DNA of 64,000 nucleotides from Candidatus Zixiibacteriota bacterium (GCA_022614805.1 JAKEHY010000015.1:93201-157200), one strand, 5' to 3'; positions 43,577 to 52,427 are shown, numbered from the stretch's first letter. Notes: a model not told the origin generated them from the letters alone. Numbers and translations are program-made.

Positions 43577-44803
43577 TCAAGGAAACGGCGTCTTCGGTTT
43601 GTGCTGGGTGATGGCACCGCTGAACGTATGGCGATAGCCCCGCTTCTTCTTAGGGCAACTGTTAATTGGGTCTTTACCGAGGCTGAAATCCTGTTCGACT
43701 GTCAAGTCTCGCTTGGTCACTATAGTCCCTTGGGGGTTGAAGTCAGGGCAGTAGACAATAGGATTTGCGAAGAAATTGACCGTCACGTTGAAGGTCTTCG
43801 CTATCTCCTCTGCGAGGATTCTCCAAGAGGCCAAAACGACCGCTCCGGAGCCACAAACAAAGAGGACAATTTCGCCGGTGGAGCGAAACTTATCTCGGGC
43901 CGTGTTGCGAAGCAACTTTCCCTCTGGGTCATCGTTGAGAAATCCTGACTTGCCAACGGAATTTGAATCCAAACCGTTGCTTTTGCGCGGCTCGGAAGAG
44001 TCAAACGTATTCCACGACACAGCGCCAGTCGCGGTCACCTTGCCTTGGAATGCAATGCTGGGGCTGGGGGGTTGCGAGTCCGCATGCGATATGAGCACGA
44101 CGCGGTCCAGTTTGTTTTTTCTATTGATGATTGCGCCAAGAAACTCGTCTAGATTTGCTGCCTGAAATCGATTCGCCGACTTTTTGTTGTCCGCAGCAGC
44201 CACAGCCTTGAAGTCTTGAGTTGTGGGGCTCCATTGACCGCTCGACATAGCTTGAATCTCCTCTTTATCGTTTGGCCAAGGCAGCCGCTCCCCTAGTTTT
44301 GGAAAAGTTGCCACGACCGTAATTTCGTTCTGATTATACCGGATCTCTATGCGGTGGTCGCCTTGGAACGTTTCCAGGCGCCCCTGCACCCGGCCTCGAA
44401 CCTCGACGGACAGAGTGTGTTTTTTGACCCTTATGCTGTCGGGTAGGAAGATGGGCACCCTGAACTTCTTGGGATTGTTCTTGTCGGCAATGTTTACAAA
44501 CCGAAGGTCGTGCAACCGGGGAAGGGGAGGCCTGAAAGTAGATTCGATGGCAGAGGCCTCGAAGCGCCCATCCCGGACCTCGCCTTCCACTTTCGCCATC
44601 ACGCGGACTTTACCCGCCTGCTCGTTGAGGAGCTGCAGGTCTTCCTTCACTTCGACCACCACTTCGGTGGCCTCCCGTGGGGGATTCGTGAACTCGAAGA
44701 ACACGGTCTGCAGGGGCAGGACGGTGTTCGCATCCTTAATCTCTCCTGCGGGGTCGTTTTTGTTCTGGGAGAAGAAATTGACTGCCAGAGGGCTTTTTGC
44801 CAT
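43577..44803 (-). CDS. Candidate T6SS effector with His-Cys dyad (caspase-like), protein B
   Basis: 408 residues. The first 200 residues are beta-rich, Ig-like (VFFEFTNPPREATEVVVEVKEDL, VKKHTLSVEVRGRVQG). The second half looks like a CHAT/DUF4347 caspase-like fold: LDRVVLISHADSQ (H240), an Ile/Gly strand IAFQGKVTATG, and EIVLFVCGSGAVV (C317) followed by a helix and a strand NVTVNFFANPIVYC. The 77-residue His-Cys gap fits. It is the second Ig-plus-dyad protein in the array and is preceded by its own OmpA-like adaptor (20 nt gap). If active it would be a cysteine peptidase. Overall identity to protein A is low. Confidence 0.6.
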   Translation of the reverse strand: MAKSPLAVNFFSQNKNDPAGEIKDANTVLPLQTVFFEFTNPPREATEVVVEVKEDLQLLNEQAGKVRVMAKVEGEVRDGRFEASAIESTFRPPLPRLHDLRFVNIADKNNPKKFRVPIFLPDSIRVKKHTLSVEVRGRVQGRLETFQGDHRIEIRYNQNEITVVATFPKLGERLPWPNDKEEIQAMSSGQWSPTTQDFKAVAAADNKKSANRFQAANLDEFLGAIINRKNKLDRVVLISHADSQPPSPSIAFQGKVTATGAVSWNTFDSSEPRKSNGLDSNSVGKSGFLNDDPEGKLLRNTARDKFRSTGEIVLFVCGSGAVVLASWRILAEEIAKTFNVTVNFFANPIVYCPDFNPQGTIVTKRDLTVEQDFSLGKDPINSCPKKKRGYRHTFSGAITQHKPKTPFP

Positions 44804-44823
44804 GTCCTACCTTTAGTGGGGAG

Positions 44824-46095
44824 TCAGTTTTTCTCTTCGTCGGGGCGCACCTCGAGCGGACGATGGCGCTCGGCTTTGTTGAGCGCGGGCACAAACATCG
44901 CAATTTCCCGCAGTTCAAGGCGGTAGTCGCCTGGGGGCACATCGCCGAACTCAAGGATGCCCGACCCGTCGGTCCGGCTTCTCACAAGTTCCACCTCCCC
45001 GTCACGGAGGGTGAAGGGCTCGTCCGACAGTAGCGAGCCTTCCTTGTCGTGCAACACGAAGGAGAAGTGGCAGTTCGCTGCCAGCACGCCTCTCTCGCAG
45101 GGCGAGTCGTCAGAAATCATCTGGTAGAAGCGACAGGCGAAAGTATCTTCGGTATCGGCAAAGACCCGACGGTTTTCCTGGGGGGAGCGCCTCTGCTCGG
45201 CATCGGGAAAAAAGCGGGCTTTACATTCGGCCGTCCCTTCTTTAACTCGGGGGCAGGGCCAAACTTTGGGATTGACTCGCCGGCCGGGGGCGAACAGCAA
45301 AATCATCACCCGCCGGTTGGGGGCATTCTCTTTGTCCCGCTCGGTTTTGTCCTTGTCATTATCAAACTTTTTCTGTTCTTCCTGCGAAAAAACCAGCACC
45401 GGATTGAACTCGCTGCAGCCCTGATAGTCCCCCTTTCCCTTTGCGTCCTGGTTACGGGCCAGAAAGTTCTTTTCTTTGTCCAGTTCCAGCCTCGGCCCGC
45501 ACAAAAAGTCCATATAAGCTCGGTACAGCGCTTTGCGGGTTTTGGGGCCGGCCACGCCGTCCGCCGTCAACCCTTTTTCCTGTTGAAATGATTTGATGGC
45601 GGCCTTGTCGTCTTCTCCCGGTGGATGGCCGACGGCGGCTAACATAGTTTGGATTGACCTGTTTCCCCAATCGTCTCTCCCCAAAGGCTTGGTAAAAAGC
45701 TCTTCCCAGAGGTCAACATCCCGCACCAGCATCGCATACACCGCCGTCGCCCGCCGACCGCTCAATTGCTTGTTATAATCATCCTTCCCCACCGGGTCGG
45801 CATGGCCAAAGATGGAAAGAGGCGGGGGAACGTCCTCCGGAGGTGAACCAACTTGTTTTACCGTGTGCTTTTCAATAAGGTCTGCAAGCGCGGGCATATC
45901 AGCGGCCACGTCCGGCTTGATGAAGGAGGAATCGAATTCAAAGCGGACATCCTCCATTCGAAAACAGCCTTTGGGAATCAGCCGTTCCCCAATGGTGTTG
46001 AATTCATTCGAGGTCGAAGGGGCCGCCAAAATGGAAATTGGCTCGGGAGCGCCTTGCTCGGCGGCGACGGCCCCCTCGGTTTTAATTTGCTCCAA
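44824..46095 (-). CDS. OmpA-like/peptidoglycan-binding adaptor, copy B
   Basis: 423 residues, no signal peptide. An OmpA-like region (VRFEFDSSFIKPDVAADMP, SIFGHADPVGKDDYNKQLSGRRATAVYAML) is followed by a PG_binding_1 domain (IKSFQQEKGLTADGVAGPKTRKALYRAYMDFL). Next comes a Cys-rich segment (VWPCPRVKEGTAECKARFFPD, CRFYQMISDDSPCERG) and a C-terminal Ig-like domain (GDVPPGDYRLELREIAMF). The first 340 residues are almost the same as copy A; the last 80 differ completely. It is likely a loading or docking protein for the effector encoded directly after it. Confidence 0.72.
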   Translation of the reverse strand: MEQIKTEGAVAAEQGAPEPISILAAPSTSNEFNTIGERLIPKGCFRMEDVRFEFDSSFIKPDVAADMPALADLIEKHTVKQVGSPPEDVPPPLSIFGHADPVGKDDYNKQLSGRRATAVYAMLVRDVDLWEELFTKPLGRDDWGNRSIQTMLAAVGHPPGEDDKAAIKSFQQEKGLTADGVAGPKTRKALYRAYMDFLCGPRLELDKEKNFLARNQDAKGKGDYQGCSEFNPVLVFSQEEQKKFDNDKDKTERDKENAPNRRVMILLFAPGRRVNPKVWPCPRVKEGTAECKARFFPDAEQRRSPQENRRVFADTEDTFACRFYQMISDDSPCERGVLAANCHFSFVLHDKEGSLLSDEPFTLRDGEVELVRSRTDGSGILEFGDVPPGDYRLELREIAMFVPALNKAERHRPLEVRPDEEKN

Positions 46096-46146
46096 TTACA
46101 ACTCCTCCCTTACCGATATAGCTCCATCGGAGTTGAATTACCGGTC

Positions 46147-47625
46147 TCATGGTTTTGCCGAGGCGGGCGAGCGACCATAGTGCGCAAGGTTCGAGAGTGA
46201 GGGTTTGACGGGCTTGCCTTTCTTGTCGCGCAACTCCCGCCGCACTTCGATGCGGATTCGATGGCCGGTGAAAATTTTCTTGAACTCCGTAGTGTTTTTG
46301 CCGCGGGGCTTTATCTGCAGCTTCCCTTCCTCCCAGAACCAGTCGTCAAACTTGGTACCCAGGTTTTCTTTCTTCGGCGCAGCATTGAATCCCTCTTCGG
46401 CCTTGCCGCGCCAGTCCAGGGATTTGGCGTGTTCGGTGGCCTCCTTTTTGCTTTTACCCGGGTGCTCAATGGTAAGCGGCCCCACCCGCCAGGGGATGGT
46501 TTCCCTGCGGTCCTCACCGGAGGCGTTCAATCCCCGGAAGCCATCCGGGTCTCTGGTTTTGGTTTCCAGCATCCGCTTCCAGTCCGCTTCCGAAAGGCCG
46601 GCTTTGGAATGTTTTTTCTGCAGCTCCGCGACCGCAGCGTCATCGCCGGGCGTTTTCTTTTGTTTGGCGTAAAAGAAAAAATACTCGTAAAAGCCTTCAC
46701 GGGCCACGCCGTCTCTGAATTCGTAATATTGCAGGAATTTCGGCGCAAAGACGGTGGTCTCCCCGCCGAACAGTTCCCGTATCTCGTCCAGGAGCTCCTG
46801 GTCTTTTCCAATGGAACAGCCGCGGATGACCAGCTTGGAGTCTTTATCCAGAACGGCCGAAAGGGCCGGTTTCGCCGGTATCAGGGAGGTAAACGCCGGC
46901 GAGGTGCGCGCTTCTTCCACATCCCAGCTGCGCAGATGCCGGACATTTTTGTCCTTGGGCAAGAGCTTGATGACCCATTCGATGGCATTGCCGTGGCTGA
47001 CACAATTGGCCTCCCCCCAGGGGCCGAAGCCGCGGGCCGCCGGCTGGGTGCGCAAAAACTCCCGAATCTCCCAAACGCTGCCGCGGTCAAATTTGCCGTC
47101 GGCATACTCCTTCCAGAAGCGGTTCGCGGCGGCAAAAAACCCCCCTTTGTCCTTCCCCGTGACGAACGCCACGACCGGGCGCTTTTCCTTGAAGTTCCGG
47201 AAAAAAACGGGGGAGTTGGCCGTGTAGCCTTTGGCTTTTTTGCCGATGCTGCCGGTGACTTTTACCTGCACCTCGAAGATGCCGTCTTCGTTTGCGAGGG
47301 TCGAATCGGGAATCGGCAGAGAATGCGGGCTGCCGGCCGGCTCCCCGTCAAACCGCACCTTCAGCGCCGGGCCCGAACCGCTGGAGGATTTTTTGAGCGT
47401 TCCGCTGAATTTTCCGCCGGTTATCTTCCCCTCAAATTCTCCGATTAAGACTGGCTTCCCCTTCCCCTCGGAGACTTTCTTGCCGTCGCTGACCCAGGCA
47501 TCCACTTCCGAAAGAGCCACTTTAACCGGGTCGGCCTCCGGCGGCGAATCAAAGGTGATGGTCAAAGTTTCGCCGATATTGGTGCGCATCCCGGGGGTGA
47601 AGGTAACATGAAACTCGTCGGCCAT
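46147..47625 (-). CDS. Candidate T6SS effector with His-Cys dyad (caspase-like), protein A
   Basis: 492 residues. An N-terminal Ig-like region (MADEFHVTFTPGMRTNIGETLTI..., about 1-150, with VEVQVKVTGS-type strands) is followed by a caspase-like module. GEANCVSHGNAIEW places H211 and KLVIRGCSIGKDQELL places C270 at the ends of parallel strands, and ETTVFAPKFLQYYEF follows as in DUF4347-like proteins. The C-terminal 170 residues are Lys/Glu-rich and include KEKRPV-type linkers and a basic tail (VRRELRDKKGKPVKPSL). It follows its adaptor by one nucleotide. A catalytic dyad with an intact H and C supports a peptidase, but no substrate can be proposed. Confidence 0.62.
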   Translation of the reverse strand: MADEFHVTFTPGMRTNIGETLTITFDSPPEADPVKVALSEVDAWVSDGKKVSEGKGKPVLIGEFEGKITGGKFSGTLKKSSSGSGPALKVRFDGEPAGSPHSLPIPDSTLANEDGIFEVQVKVTGSIGKKAKGYTANSPVFFRNFKEKRPVVAFVTGKDKGGFFAAANRFWKEYADGKFDRGSVWEIREFLRTQPAARGFGPWGEANCVSHGNAIEWVIKLLPKDKNVRHLRSWDVEEARTSPAFTSLIPAKPALSAVLDKDSKLVIRGCSIGKDQELLDEIRELFGGETTVFAPKFLQYYEFRDGVAREGFYEYFFFYAKQKKTPGDDAAVAELQKKHSKAGLSEADWKRMLETKTRDPDGFRGLNASGEDRRETIPWRVGPLTIEHPGKSKKEATEHAKSLDWRGKAEEGFNAAPKKENLGTKFDDWFWEEGKLQIKPRGKNTTEFKKIFTGHRIRIEVRRELRDKKGKPVKPSLSNLAHYGRSPASAKP

Positions 47626-47626
47626 A

Positions 47627-49000
47627 TCAGACCTCTTCCCAGCCCTCTTCTTCCGGCAGTTCGCGGACCTGAATGTCTTCGTCCGGGTCCACCTCGGGCA
47701 GTTCCGATTTCTCGGTATCTTTGAACAGGTAAAACTCCTTCACGCGCAGCGTGCGCTGCTCCACGTTGACGGGCAGCGTCGGAACCAGCGTTTCGAACTT
47801 CAGACCTTCAATTTCGAGAGGGTAATCACCCGGAGGAACATTCCGATGCAAGACCAGCCCCTCCTGGTCGGTTTTGCCCGCCACGACCGTGCCGTGGTCA
47901 AGAAAGATGCGGTAGGCGCGGCCCGCCAGGGGAACGGCGCCCGAGTTGCTCCGCAAAAGAACCGATATATGACTGGCCGTAAATGGCAAAGTACGTTCGC
48001 AGGGGGAATCATCGGTTATAAGCTGGTAGAACCGGCAGGCGAAGGTATCTTTGGTCTCCTCAAACTTCCGACGGTCTTCTTGAGGGGAACGGCGCTCATT
48101 GGCATCCGGGAAAAAGCGGGCTTTACACTCGGCCGCCCCTTCCTTGGCTCTGGGACAGGGCCAAACTTTCGGATTAACCCGACGACCGGGGGCGAACAAA
48201 AGAATCATCACCCGGCGGTTGGGGGCGTTCTCCTTATCCCGTTCGGTTTTGTCCTTGTCCTTCTGGAACCTTTGGTCTTCCTCTTTCGAAAAAACCAGCA
48301 CGGGATTGAACTCGCTGCACCCCTGAAAATCAGCTTTCCCTCCGGCATCCTTATTTTGAGCCAAAAAATTCCTCTTCTTATCCAGTTTGAGCTGCGGGCC
48401 GCACAAGAAGTCCATATAGGCCCGGTAGAGCGCCTTGCGCGTGTTCGGCCCGGCCACTCCATCTTCGGCAAGCCCTTTTTCCTTTTGAAAGGACTTGATG
48501 GCGGCTTTGCTGTCTTCCCCCGGTGGATGGCCGACCGCTCCAAGCATGGTTTGGATTGCTTTGGCTCCCCAATCGTCTTTTCCAAGCGGTTTGGTGAAAA
48601 GTTCTTCCCAGAGCTCCACGTCCCGCACCAGCATCGCATACACCGCCGTCGCCCGTCGACCGCTCAATTGCTTGTTATAATCATCCTTCCCCACCGGGTC
48701 GGCATGCCCGAAGATGGAAAGAGGCGGGGGAACGTCCTCCGGAGGAGAGCCAACTTGCTTGAGCGTGTGCTTTTCAATCAGGTCGGCCAGCTGGGGCATA
48801 TCGGCGGCCACCTCCGGTTTGATGAAGGAGGAATCGAACTCGAAGCGGACGTCCTCCATCCGAAAACAGCCTTTAGGAATCAGCCGCTCCCCGATGGTGT
48901 TAAACTCGTTGGCGGTTGAGGGAGCCGCCAAAATGGAAATCGGCTCGGGGGCACGCTGCTCGGCGGCAACAGCCCCTTCAGTTTTAATCTGTTCTGTCAC
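47627..49000 (-). CDS. OmpA-like/peptidoglycan-binding adaptor, copy A
   Basis: 457 residues with the same front as copy B: VRFEFDSSFIKPEVAADMP, GHADPVGKDDYNKQLSGRRA, then PG-binding IKSFQKEKGLAEDGVAGPN and the Cys-rich segment. The tail is different: AGRAYRIFLDHGTVVAGKTD and VPPGDYPLEIEG, then an acidic end (VDPDEDIQVRELPEEEGWEEV). OmpA-like domains bind the peptide part of peptidoglycan. Without a signal peptide the protein probably leaves the cell through the T6SS, or stays cytosolic as a loader. It lies 23 nt after LysM copy A. Confidence 0.72.
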   Translation of the reverse strand: MTEQIKTEGAVAAEQRAPEPISILAAPSTANEFNTIGERLIPKGCFRMEDVRFEFDSSFIKPEVAADMPQLADLIEKHTLKQVGSPPEDVPPPLSIFGHADPVGKDDYNKQLSGRRATAVYAMLVRDVELWEELFTKPLGKDDWGAKAIQTMLGAVGHPPGEDSKAAIKSFQKEKGLAEDGVAGPNTRKALYRAYMDFLCGPQLKLDKKRNFLAQNKDAGGKADFQGCSEFNPVLVFSKEEDQRFQKDKDKTERDKENAPNRRVMILLFAPGRRVNPKVWPCPRAKEGAAECKARFFPDANERRSPQEDRRKFEETKDTFACRFYQLITDDSPCERTLPFTASHISVLLRSNSGAVPLAGRAYRIFLDHGTVVAGKTDQEGLVLHRNVPPGDYPLEIEGLKFETLVPTLPVNVEQRTLRVKEFYLFKDTEKSELPEVDPDEDIQVRELPEEEGWEEV

Positions 49001-49023
49001 TTCTCAACCCCGTTTGCACGAAT

Positions 49024-49671
49024 TTAGCAACCATGTATTTCCTTGAGCTTTTCCTGGGTTTTCGGGCCGCAGAGGCCGTCCACCTTCAAGTCGTTGTCGC
49101 ACTGGAATTCCTGCACCGCAATGCGGAATTTTTCATCCTCCTCGGTGTCCACCGGCCCAAAATAATAGCCGAGGTTGGAGAGCCGGGCTTTCTGCCCGGT
49201 AATCTCCTCGATGGGGTCAAGATGACCAATCTGAATCGGTATGACAATGTCAAAGGGGACCAGCGGGTCTTTGAAGCGGAGCAGAGCCTTCTCGGCCGTA
49301 TTGGTTATCGGCTGCTCTATCAGACCGTCCCCGTCCGTGGTCAACTCATAAACGGTTCCGTCCAGGTCCAGTTCGCAGGGGGTATTGGCCAAAGGTTCGG
49401 AGCCAAAATCTTTTAACGCCAGCCGCAATTTGAGCGACCGGCCGGATAGTTGGAAACGATGCCTCTTTTCGGTGGAGCAGTTTTCCTCCTTTGCTTCCTT
49501 TTCGGGAATCTGGATTTTGTCTCCGGGGAAAAGAATGTTGGGATTGGGGCGTTTCTTTTTGAATTCCTTGTTGTCGGGATGGTCGTATATCTTTTTCCAG
49601 TCGGTAAAACCGTACTGTTTGGCTATGTTGGAAAGGGATTCCCCTTGTTTTACCTTGTGGGTTGCAGCCAT
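49024..49671 (-). CDS. LysM and peptidoglycan-binding domain protein (copy A)
   Basis: 215 residues from the ATG at 49671 (AGGAT upstream), aligning with copy B. LysM (HKVKQGESLSNIAKQYG, NILFPGDKIQIP), an Ig-like middle (LRLALKDFGSEPLANTPCELDLDG) and PG_binding_1 (QKARLSNLGYYFGPVDTEEDEKFRIAVQEFQCDNDLKVDGLCGPKTQEKL) follow in order. LysM and PG-binding pairs are found on phage tail and T6SS/eCIS baseplate-linked proteins that touch the cell wall. It starts the cargo array downstream of the methyltransferase-TPR gene. Confidence 0.82.
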   Translation of the reverse strand: MAATHKVKQGESLSNIAKQYGFTDWKKIYDHPDNKEFKKKRPNPNILFPGDKIQIPEKEAKEENCSTEKRHRFQLSGRSLKLRLALKDFGSEPLANTPCELDLDGTVYELTTDGDGLIEQPITNTAEKALLRFKDPLVPFDIVIPIQIGHLDPIEEITGQKARLSNLGYYFGPVDTEEDEKFRIAVQEFQCDNDLKVDGLCGPKTQEKLKEIHGC

Positions 49672-49748
49672 TGACAATTTATCCTATCGGTTATCGCAGC
49701 TCGCGGCCGGTAAAAGTCGGGCTTGAGATGCAGCCTCCGGCCGAATGG

Positions 49749-51569
49749 TCAGCCGGAATCGGGTAATTTTTCCCGGCTGGCCGCGCCGAAACGTCCGGCC
49801 AAGCAGCGAGACTTTTCCTCTTGACGCTTTCGCAGATCGTTTAAGATTTCGGACTGTTTTTGAAGCAGCCTTTCCCGGTATTCCCCATTCTTATCCAAAG
49901 CCAGCCCTTCTCCGATTGCCCGCAGGGCCGACTTCGGGTTGTGCTTTTGGCTGAAGGTGAAGATTAAATTATAGCGGGCACGGACGTCAGCCGGATTCAA
50001 CTTCAAGGCCTGCAAAAAGGCGGCGTGGGCTTCGTCTGCCCGCTCCAAATAAAACAAACAATCTCCGTACGTATTCCAAAGGTCCGGCGAAATGGGGTTC
50101 AGCTCCAAAGCGGCCTTTGCCATTTCCAGACCGCTGTTATAATCACGAAGCTTGAAAGTCAAGAATCCGGCGGCCTCATCCATCAAGGCCCAATTCTCCG
50201 GCTGGCGGGAAAGGGCCTCATAGAACGCGGGGAGGGCCGCTTCCAAGCGCCCTTCTTTGACCAGGTTTCTTGCCGTTTCAATGGGGCCATAGAGCGCATC
50301 GAAAGCGCCTTGGCTGAATTTCTCCTTGAACTGTTCGGCTGTCGCAGAGGCCAGCTCCCTTCCCAAAAGCCGGCTGCAGAGGCGCCGGTTTTCCCCCGGC
50401 GGTTCCACCCAAAGTCCTTCCTTTTTAGATTCGAAGTAGGATTTTAAGAGCGGGATGTTGACGCCGACGGCCGTTGAGCCCCCGAATTTTTGATGCCGGT
50501 ATCCCTGCAGGACCTCGTCAAAAAGCGGGTCGTCATAGTCGTTAATCAAAACGAACCCCCCGTCCTGCAAAAGACTCCAGGCCTCTTCCAGACAGCGGAT
50601 GGCGCCGTAGTTGTGCAGCAGGCATCCGCCGTTGGCGCTGGCTTGTTGAACGACAAAGGGGCCGTAAGGAATGTCGTCCGGCGTCGCCGGCCGGTACTCG
50701 TAGTTCAAAACGAAAAGGGGGTAGAGGGGCAAAAGTTTGGTTTTTCCGGCCCCATCCAAAGACTCCCCCCTGCGGGCCAGTTCGCTTGCGCTCAAAGTTG
50801 TGTGCGCCTGCAAGTCCACCCCTCTGGCAAGCATGGTCTGAACGTACAATAGACTTACCCCGCTGCCTTCGAATTTCAAAACAGCCGGGGGGAGACAATC
50901 CAGTAAATAGTTGAAAAAAATGGCCCGAAAAGGCCGCCCGTTCTGATTGGAATTTCCGCGTTCGAGATTAAGGCCGAAGCCCGAACGGAGGGCATCGGCC
51001 TCTTCCGTCCGGTAATGACCGCGATGAGGCGAAAGAATCCCGTTTCTTTGGAGGTCTGCCAGCATTTGTTCGGACCGGTCGGCGGCCACATAGCAAAACC
51101 GGTCGTAATAATCCCGGCCCTCCCGCCGGCAGAGCGAACGCAGCCGGTCAAGAAAAAAACGGGCGAAAAGCCCCGCTCCCACTCCAATCTCCAGGGCATA
51201 AATGGTTCCCGGCTCGAGCTTTCCATCGGCTTCGGCCGCGGCCAGACCGGCAAAGAAAACCTCGGCCGCCTTTTTGGAAAGGTTCCCGTCGTTGGTTATT
51301 TTGAAGGGTACGTTCCCGCCGAGGAATACTTCGCTCCCGGCCTCCTGCCAGAAAAGCTGCCCCAATTCCCAGTCGAGGCTTTCCGCCAGCGGCCGGTAAT
51401 CCTGAATCACGAACCGCTTATCCAAACTTGCCGCAAGAACCGAAAGCGGAGAGGAGGCAGGGCTTCCATCTGAAAAGTCGCCGGCAACTTCTTTGGTCAC
51501 AACCCGCTTCAGCCGATTGGGCTCCGGTTGTCCAATTTCGTGCGGTTGCCGCTTGAATTTTAGACGCAT
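49749..51569 (-). CDS. SAM-dependent methyltransferase-like protein with TPR tail
   Basis: 606 residues. After a basic N-terminus, the centre has a class I methyltransferase motif I (YALEIGVGAGLFARFFLDRL), an acidic loop (YVAADRSEQMLADLQ) and a later NYLLDCLPPAVLKFEG strand, with a MidA-like layout (COG1565). Residues about 430-600 are TPR helices (WALMDEAAGFLTFKL, SPDLWNTYGDCLFYLERADEAHAAFLQALKLNPADV). I do not recognise this fusion from standard T6SS cores. Its place directly after the VgrG-linked Gly-rich gene (6 nt) suggests modification or chaperoning of spike or cargo proteins. The methyltransferase activity is inferred only. Confidence 0.6.
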   Translation of the reverse strand: MRLKFKRQPHEIGQPEPNRLKRVVTKEVAGDFSDGSPASSPLSVLAASLDKRFVIQDYRPLAESLDWELGQLFWQEAGSEVFLGGNVPFKITNDGNLSKKAAEVFFAGLAAAEADGKLEPGTIYALEIGVGAGLFARFFLDRLRSLCRREGRDYYDRFCYVAADRSEQMLADLQRNGILSPHRGHYRTEEADALRSGFGLNLERGNSNQNGRPFRAIFFNYLLDCLPPAVLKFEGSGVSLLYVQTMLARGVDLQAHTTLSASELARRGESLDGAGKTKLLPLYPLFVLNYEYRPATPDDIPYGPFVVQQASANGGCLLHNYGAIRCLEEAWSLLQDGGFVLINDYDDPLFDEVLQGYRHQKFGGSTAVGVNIPLLKSYFESKKEGLWVEPPGENRRLCSRLLGRELASATAEQFKEKFSQGAFDALYGPIETARNLVKEGRLEAALPAFYEALSRQPENWALMDEAAGFLTFKLRDYNSGLEMAKAALELNPISPDLWNTYGDCLFYLERADEAHAAFLQALKLNPADVRARYNLIFTFSQKHNPKSALRAIGEGLALDKNGEYRERLLQKQSEILNDLRKRQEEKSRCLAGRFGAASREKLPDSG

Positions 51570-51575
51570 CCTGTT

Positions 51576-52427
51576 TCAGCCCTTCTCGTAACCTTCGCCG
51601 GCTTTGCTCGAATCTTTACCATAGCCCGATTCAGTGGGAGGGGCCGGCGGGTGGACGGGAGTAGATGGCGGATGAACGGGAGGCCCTTGCTCTTTGCCAT
51701 AGCCCCCCCCGCCCTTGCTGTAATCACTTTCCCCGCTTTTACCCCCTGGTGAGCTTTGCGTGCCGCCACCGCCTTTGCCGCCGCCTTCACCTTCTCCCCC
51801 TTTTTTGTAATCGCTGCTTCCACCGCCGCTCTTTTCGTAACCGCCTCCACCACCAGCTTTGCCGCCGCCTTCACCTTCTCCCCCTTTTTTGTAGTCGCTG
51901 CTTCCACCGCCGCTCTTTTCGTAGCCGCTGCCTCCGCTTTTGGCGTAACTTTCTCCTGCGCTTTTTCCTCCAGCACTTTTACTTTCCCCTTTGGCGTAAC
52001 CGGCGCCGCTTTTGCCGGGGCTTTCTCCCGCGCTTTTACCCCCTCCTTTCCCCCAGGCGTCCTTGTCGAGATTCGGGAACGTTACTTTGCAGCTGCCGGG
52101 GTCTATTCCCTCAATGCGTGCGAATCCTTTTCCGTCCAACGTCCCTTCCGCCACGCTGCCGTCCGGGAGGGCAATTTTGTACTTTTCCCCCGCCACCGGT
52201 TGGTCCTCCTCATCCACCAGCTCGATTTCAATCCAGCCCGACTTTTCCTCGTCCTGTTTGTACGGCTTTTCCGGCTCGGATTTTCCTCCCCCGCCGCCTC
52301 CCCCGCTCCCTCCGCTCCCCGCACTTCCTTCGCGCGCCTGCCCCGGCTCGGATGAGTCGGCCTCTTTCGGCTCTTCCGGCTCCGCCGGGGCCACCGCCGA
52401 ACCGGCTTTTCCGCTTTTAGGGTTCAT
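51576..52427 (-). CDS. VgrG-linked Gly/Ser/Lys-rich protein with a beta domain
   Basis: 283 residues in three parts. Residues 1-45 are acidic and Pro/Glu/Ser/Gly-rich. A compact domain of about 65 residues follows (IEIELVDEEDQPVAGEKYKIALPDGSVAEGTLDGKG and GIDPGSCKVTFPNLD, listed in pieces), the beta module often found next to or fused to VgrG. The rest is low-complexity and repetitive, with a 28-residue unit (GGYEKSGGGSSDYKKGG core) encoded by an 84-bp tandem DNA repeat (51774-51844 and 51858-51928). It probably links spike and cargo. No enzymatic motif is seen. The gene starts 14 nt after vgrG. Confidence 0.65.
   Translation of the reverse strand: MNPKSGKAGSAVAPAEPEEPKEADSSEPGQAREGSAGSGGSGGGGGGGKSEPEKPYKQDEEKSGWIEIELVDEEDQPVAGEKYKIALPDGSVAEGTLDGKGFARIEGIDPGSCKVTFPNLDKDAWGKGGGKSAGESPGKSGAGYAKGESKSAGGKSAGESYAKSGGSGYEKSGGGSSDYKKGGEGEGGGKAGGGGGYEKSGGGSSDYKKGGEGEGGGKGGGGTQSSPGGKSGESDYSKGGGGYGKEQGPPVHPPSTPVHPPAPPTESGYGKDSSKAGEGYEKG
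51774..51928 (-). repeat. 84-bp tandem coding repeat in the Gly-rich protein
   Basis: A segment of about 71 bp starting at 51774 recurs at 51858 with only a few changes, period 84 bp. It encodes the GGSSDYKKGGEGEGGGK repeat. Confidence 0.8.

Noticed and set aside
43541..43948. Plus-strand frame of 135 residues antisense to effector B
   Set aside because: It mirrors the coding frame of 43577-44803, which has the better domain evidence and operon position.
44824..49000. Outer-membrane OmpA porins
   Set aside because: The two OmpA-like proteins have no signal peptide and no beta-barrel; the OmpA-like part is only a peptidoglycan-binding type module within a T6SS cargo array.
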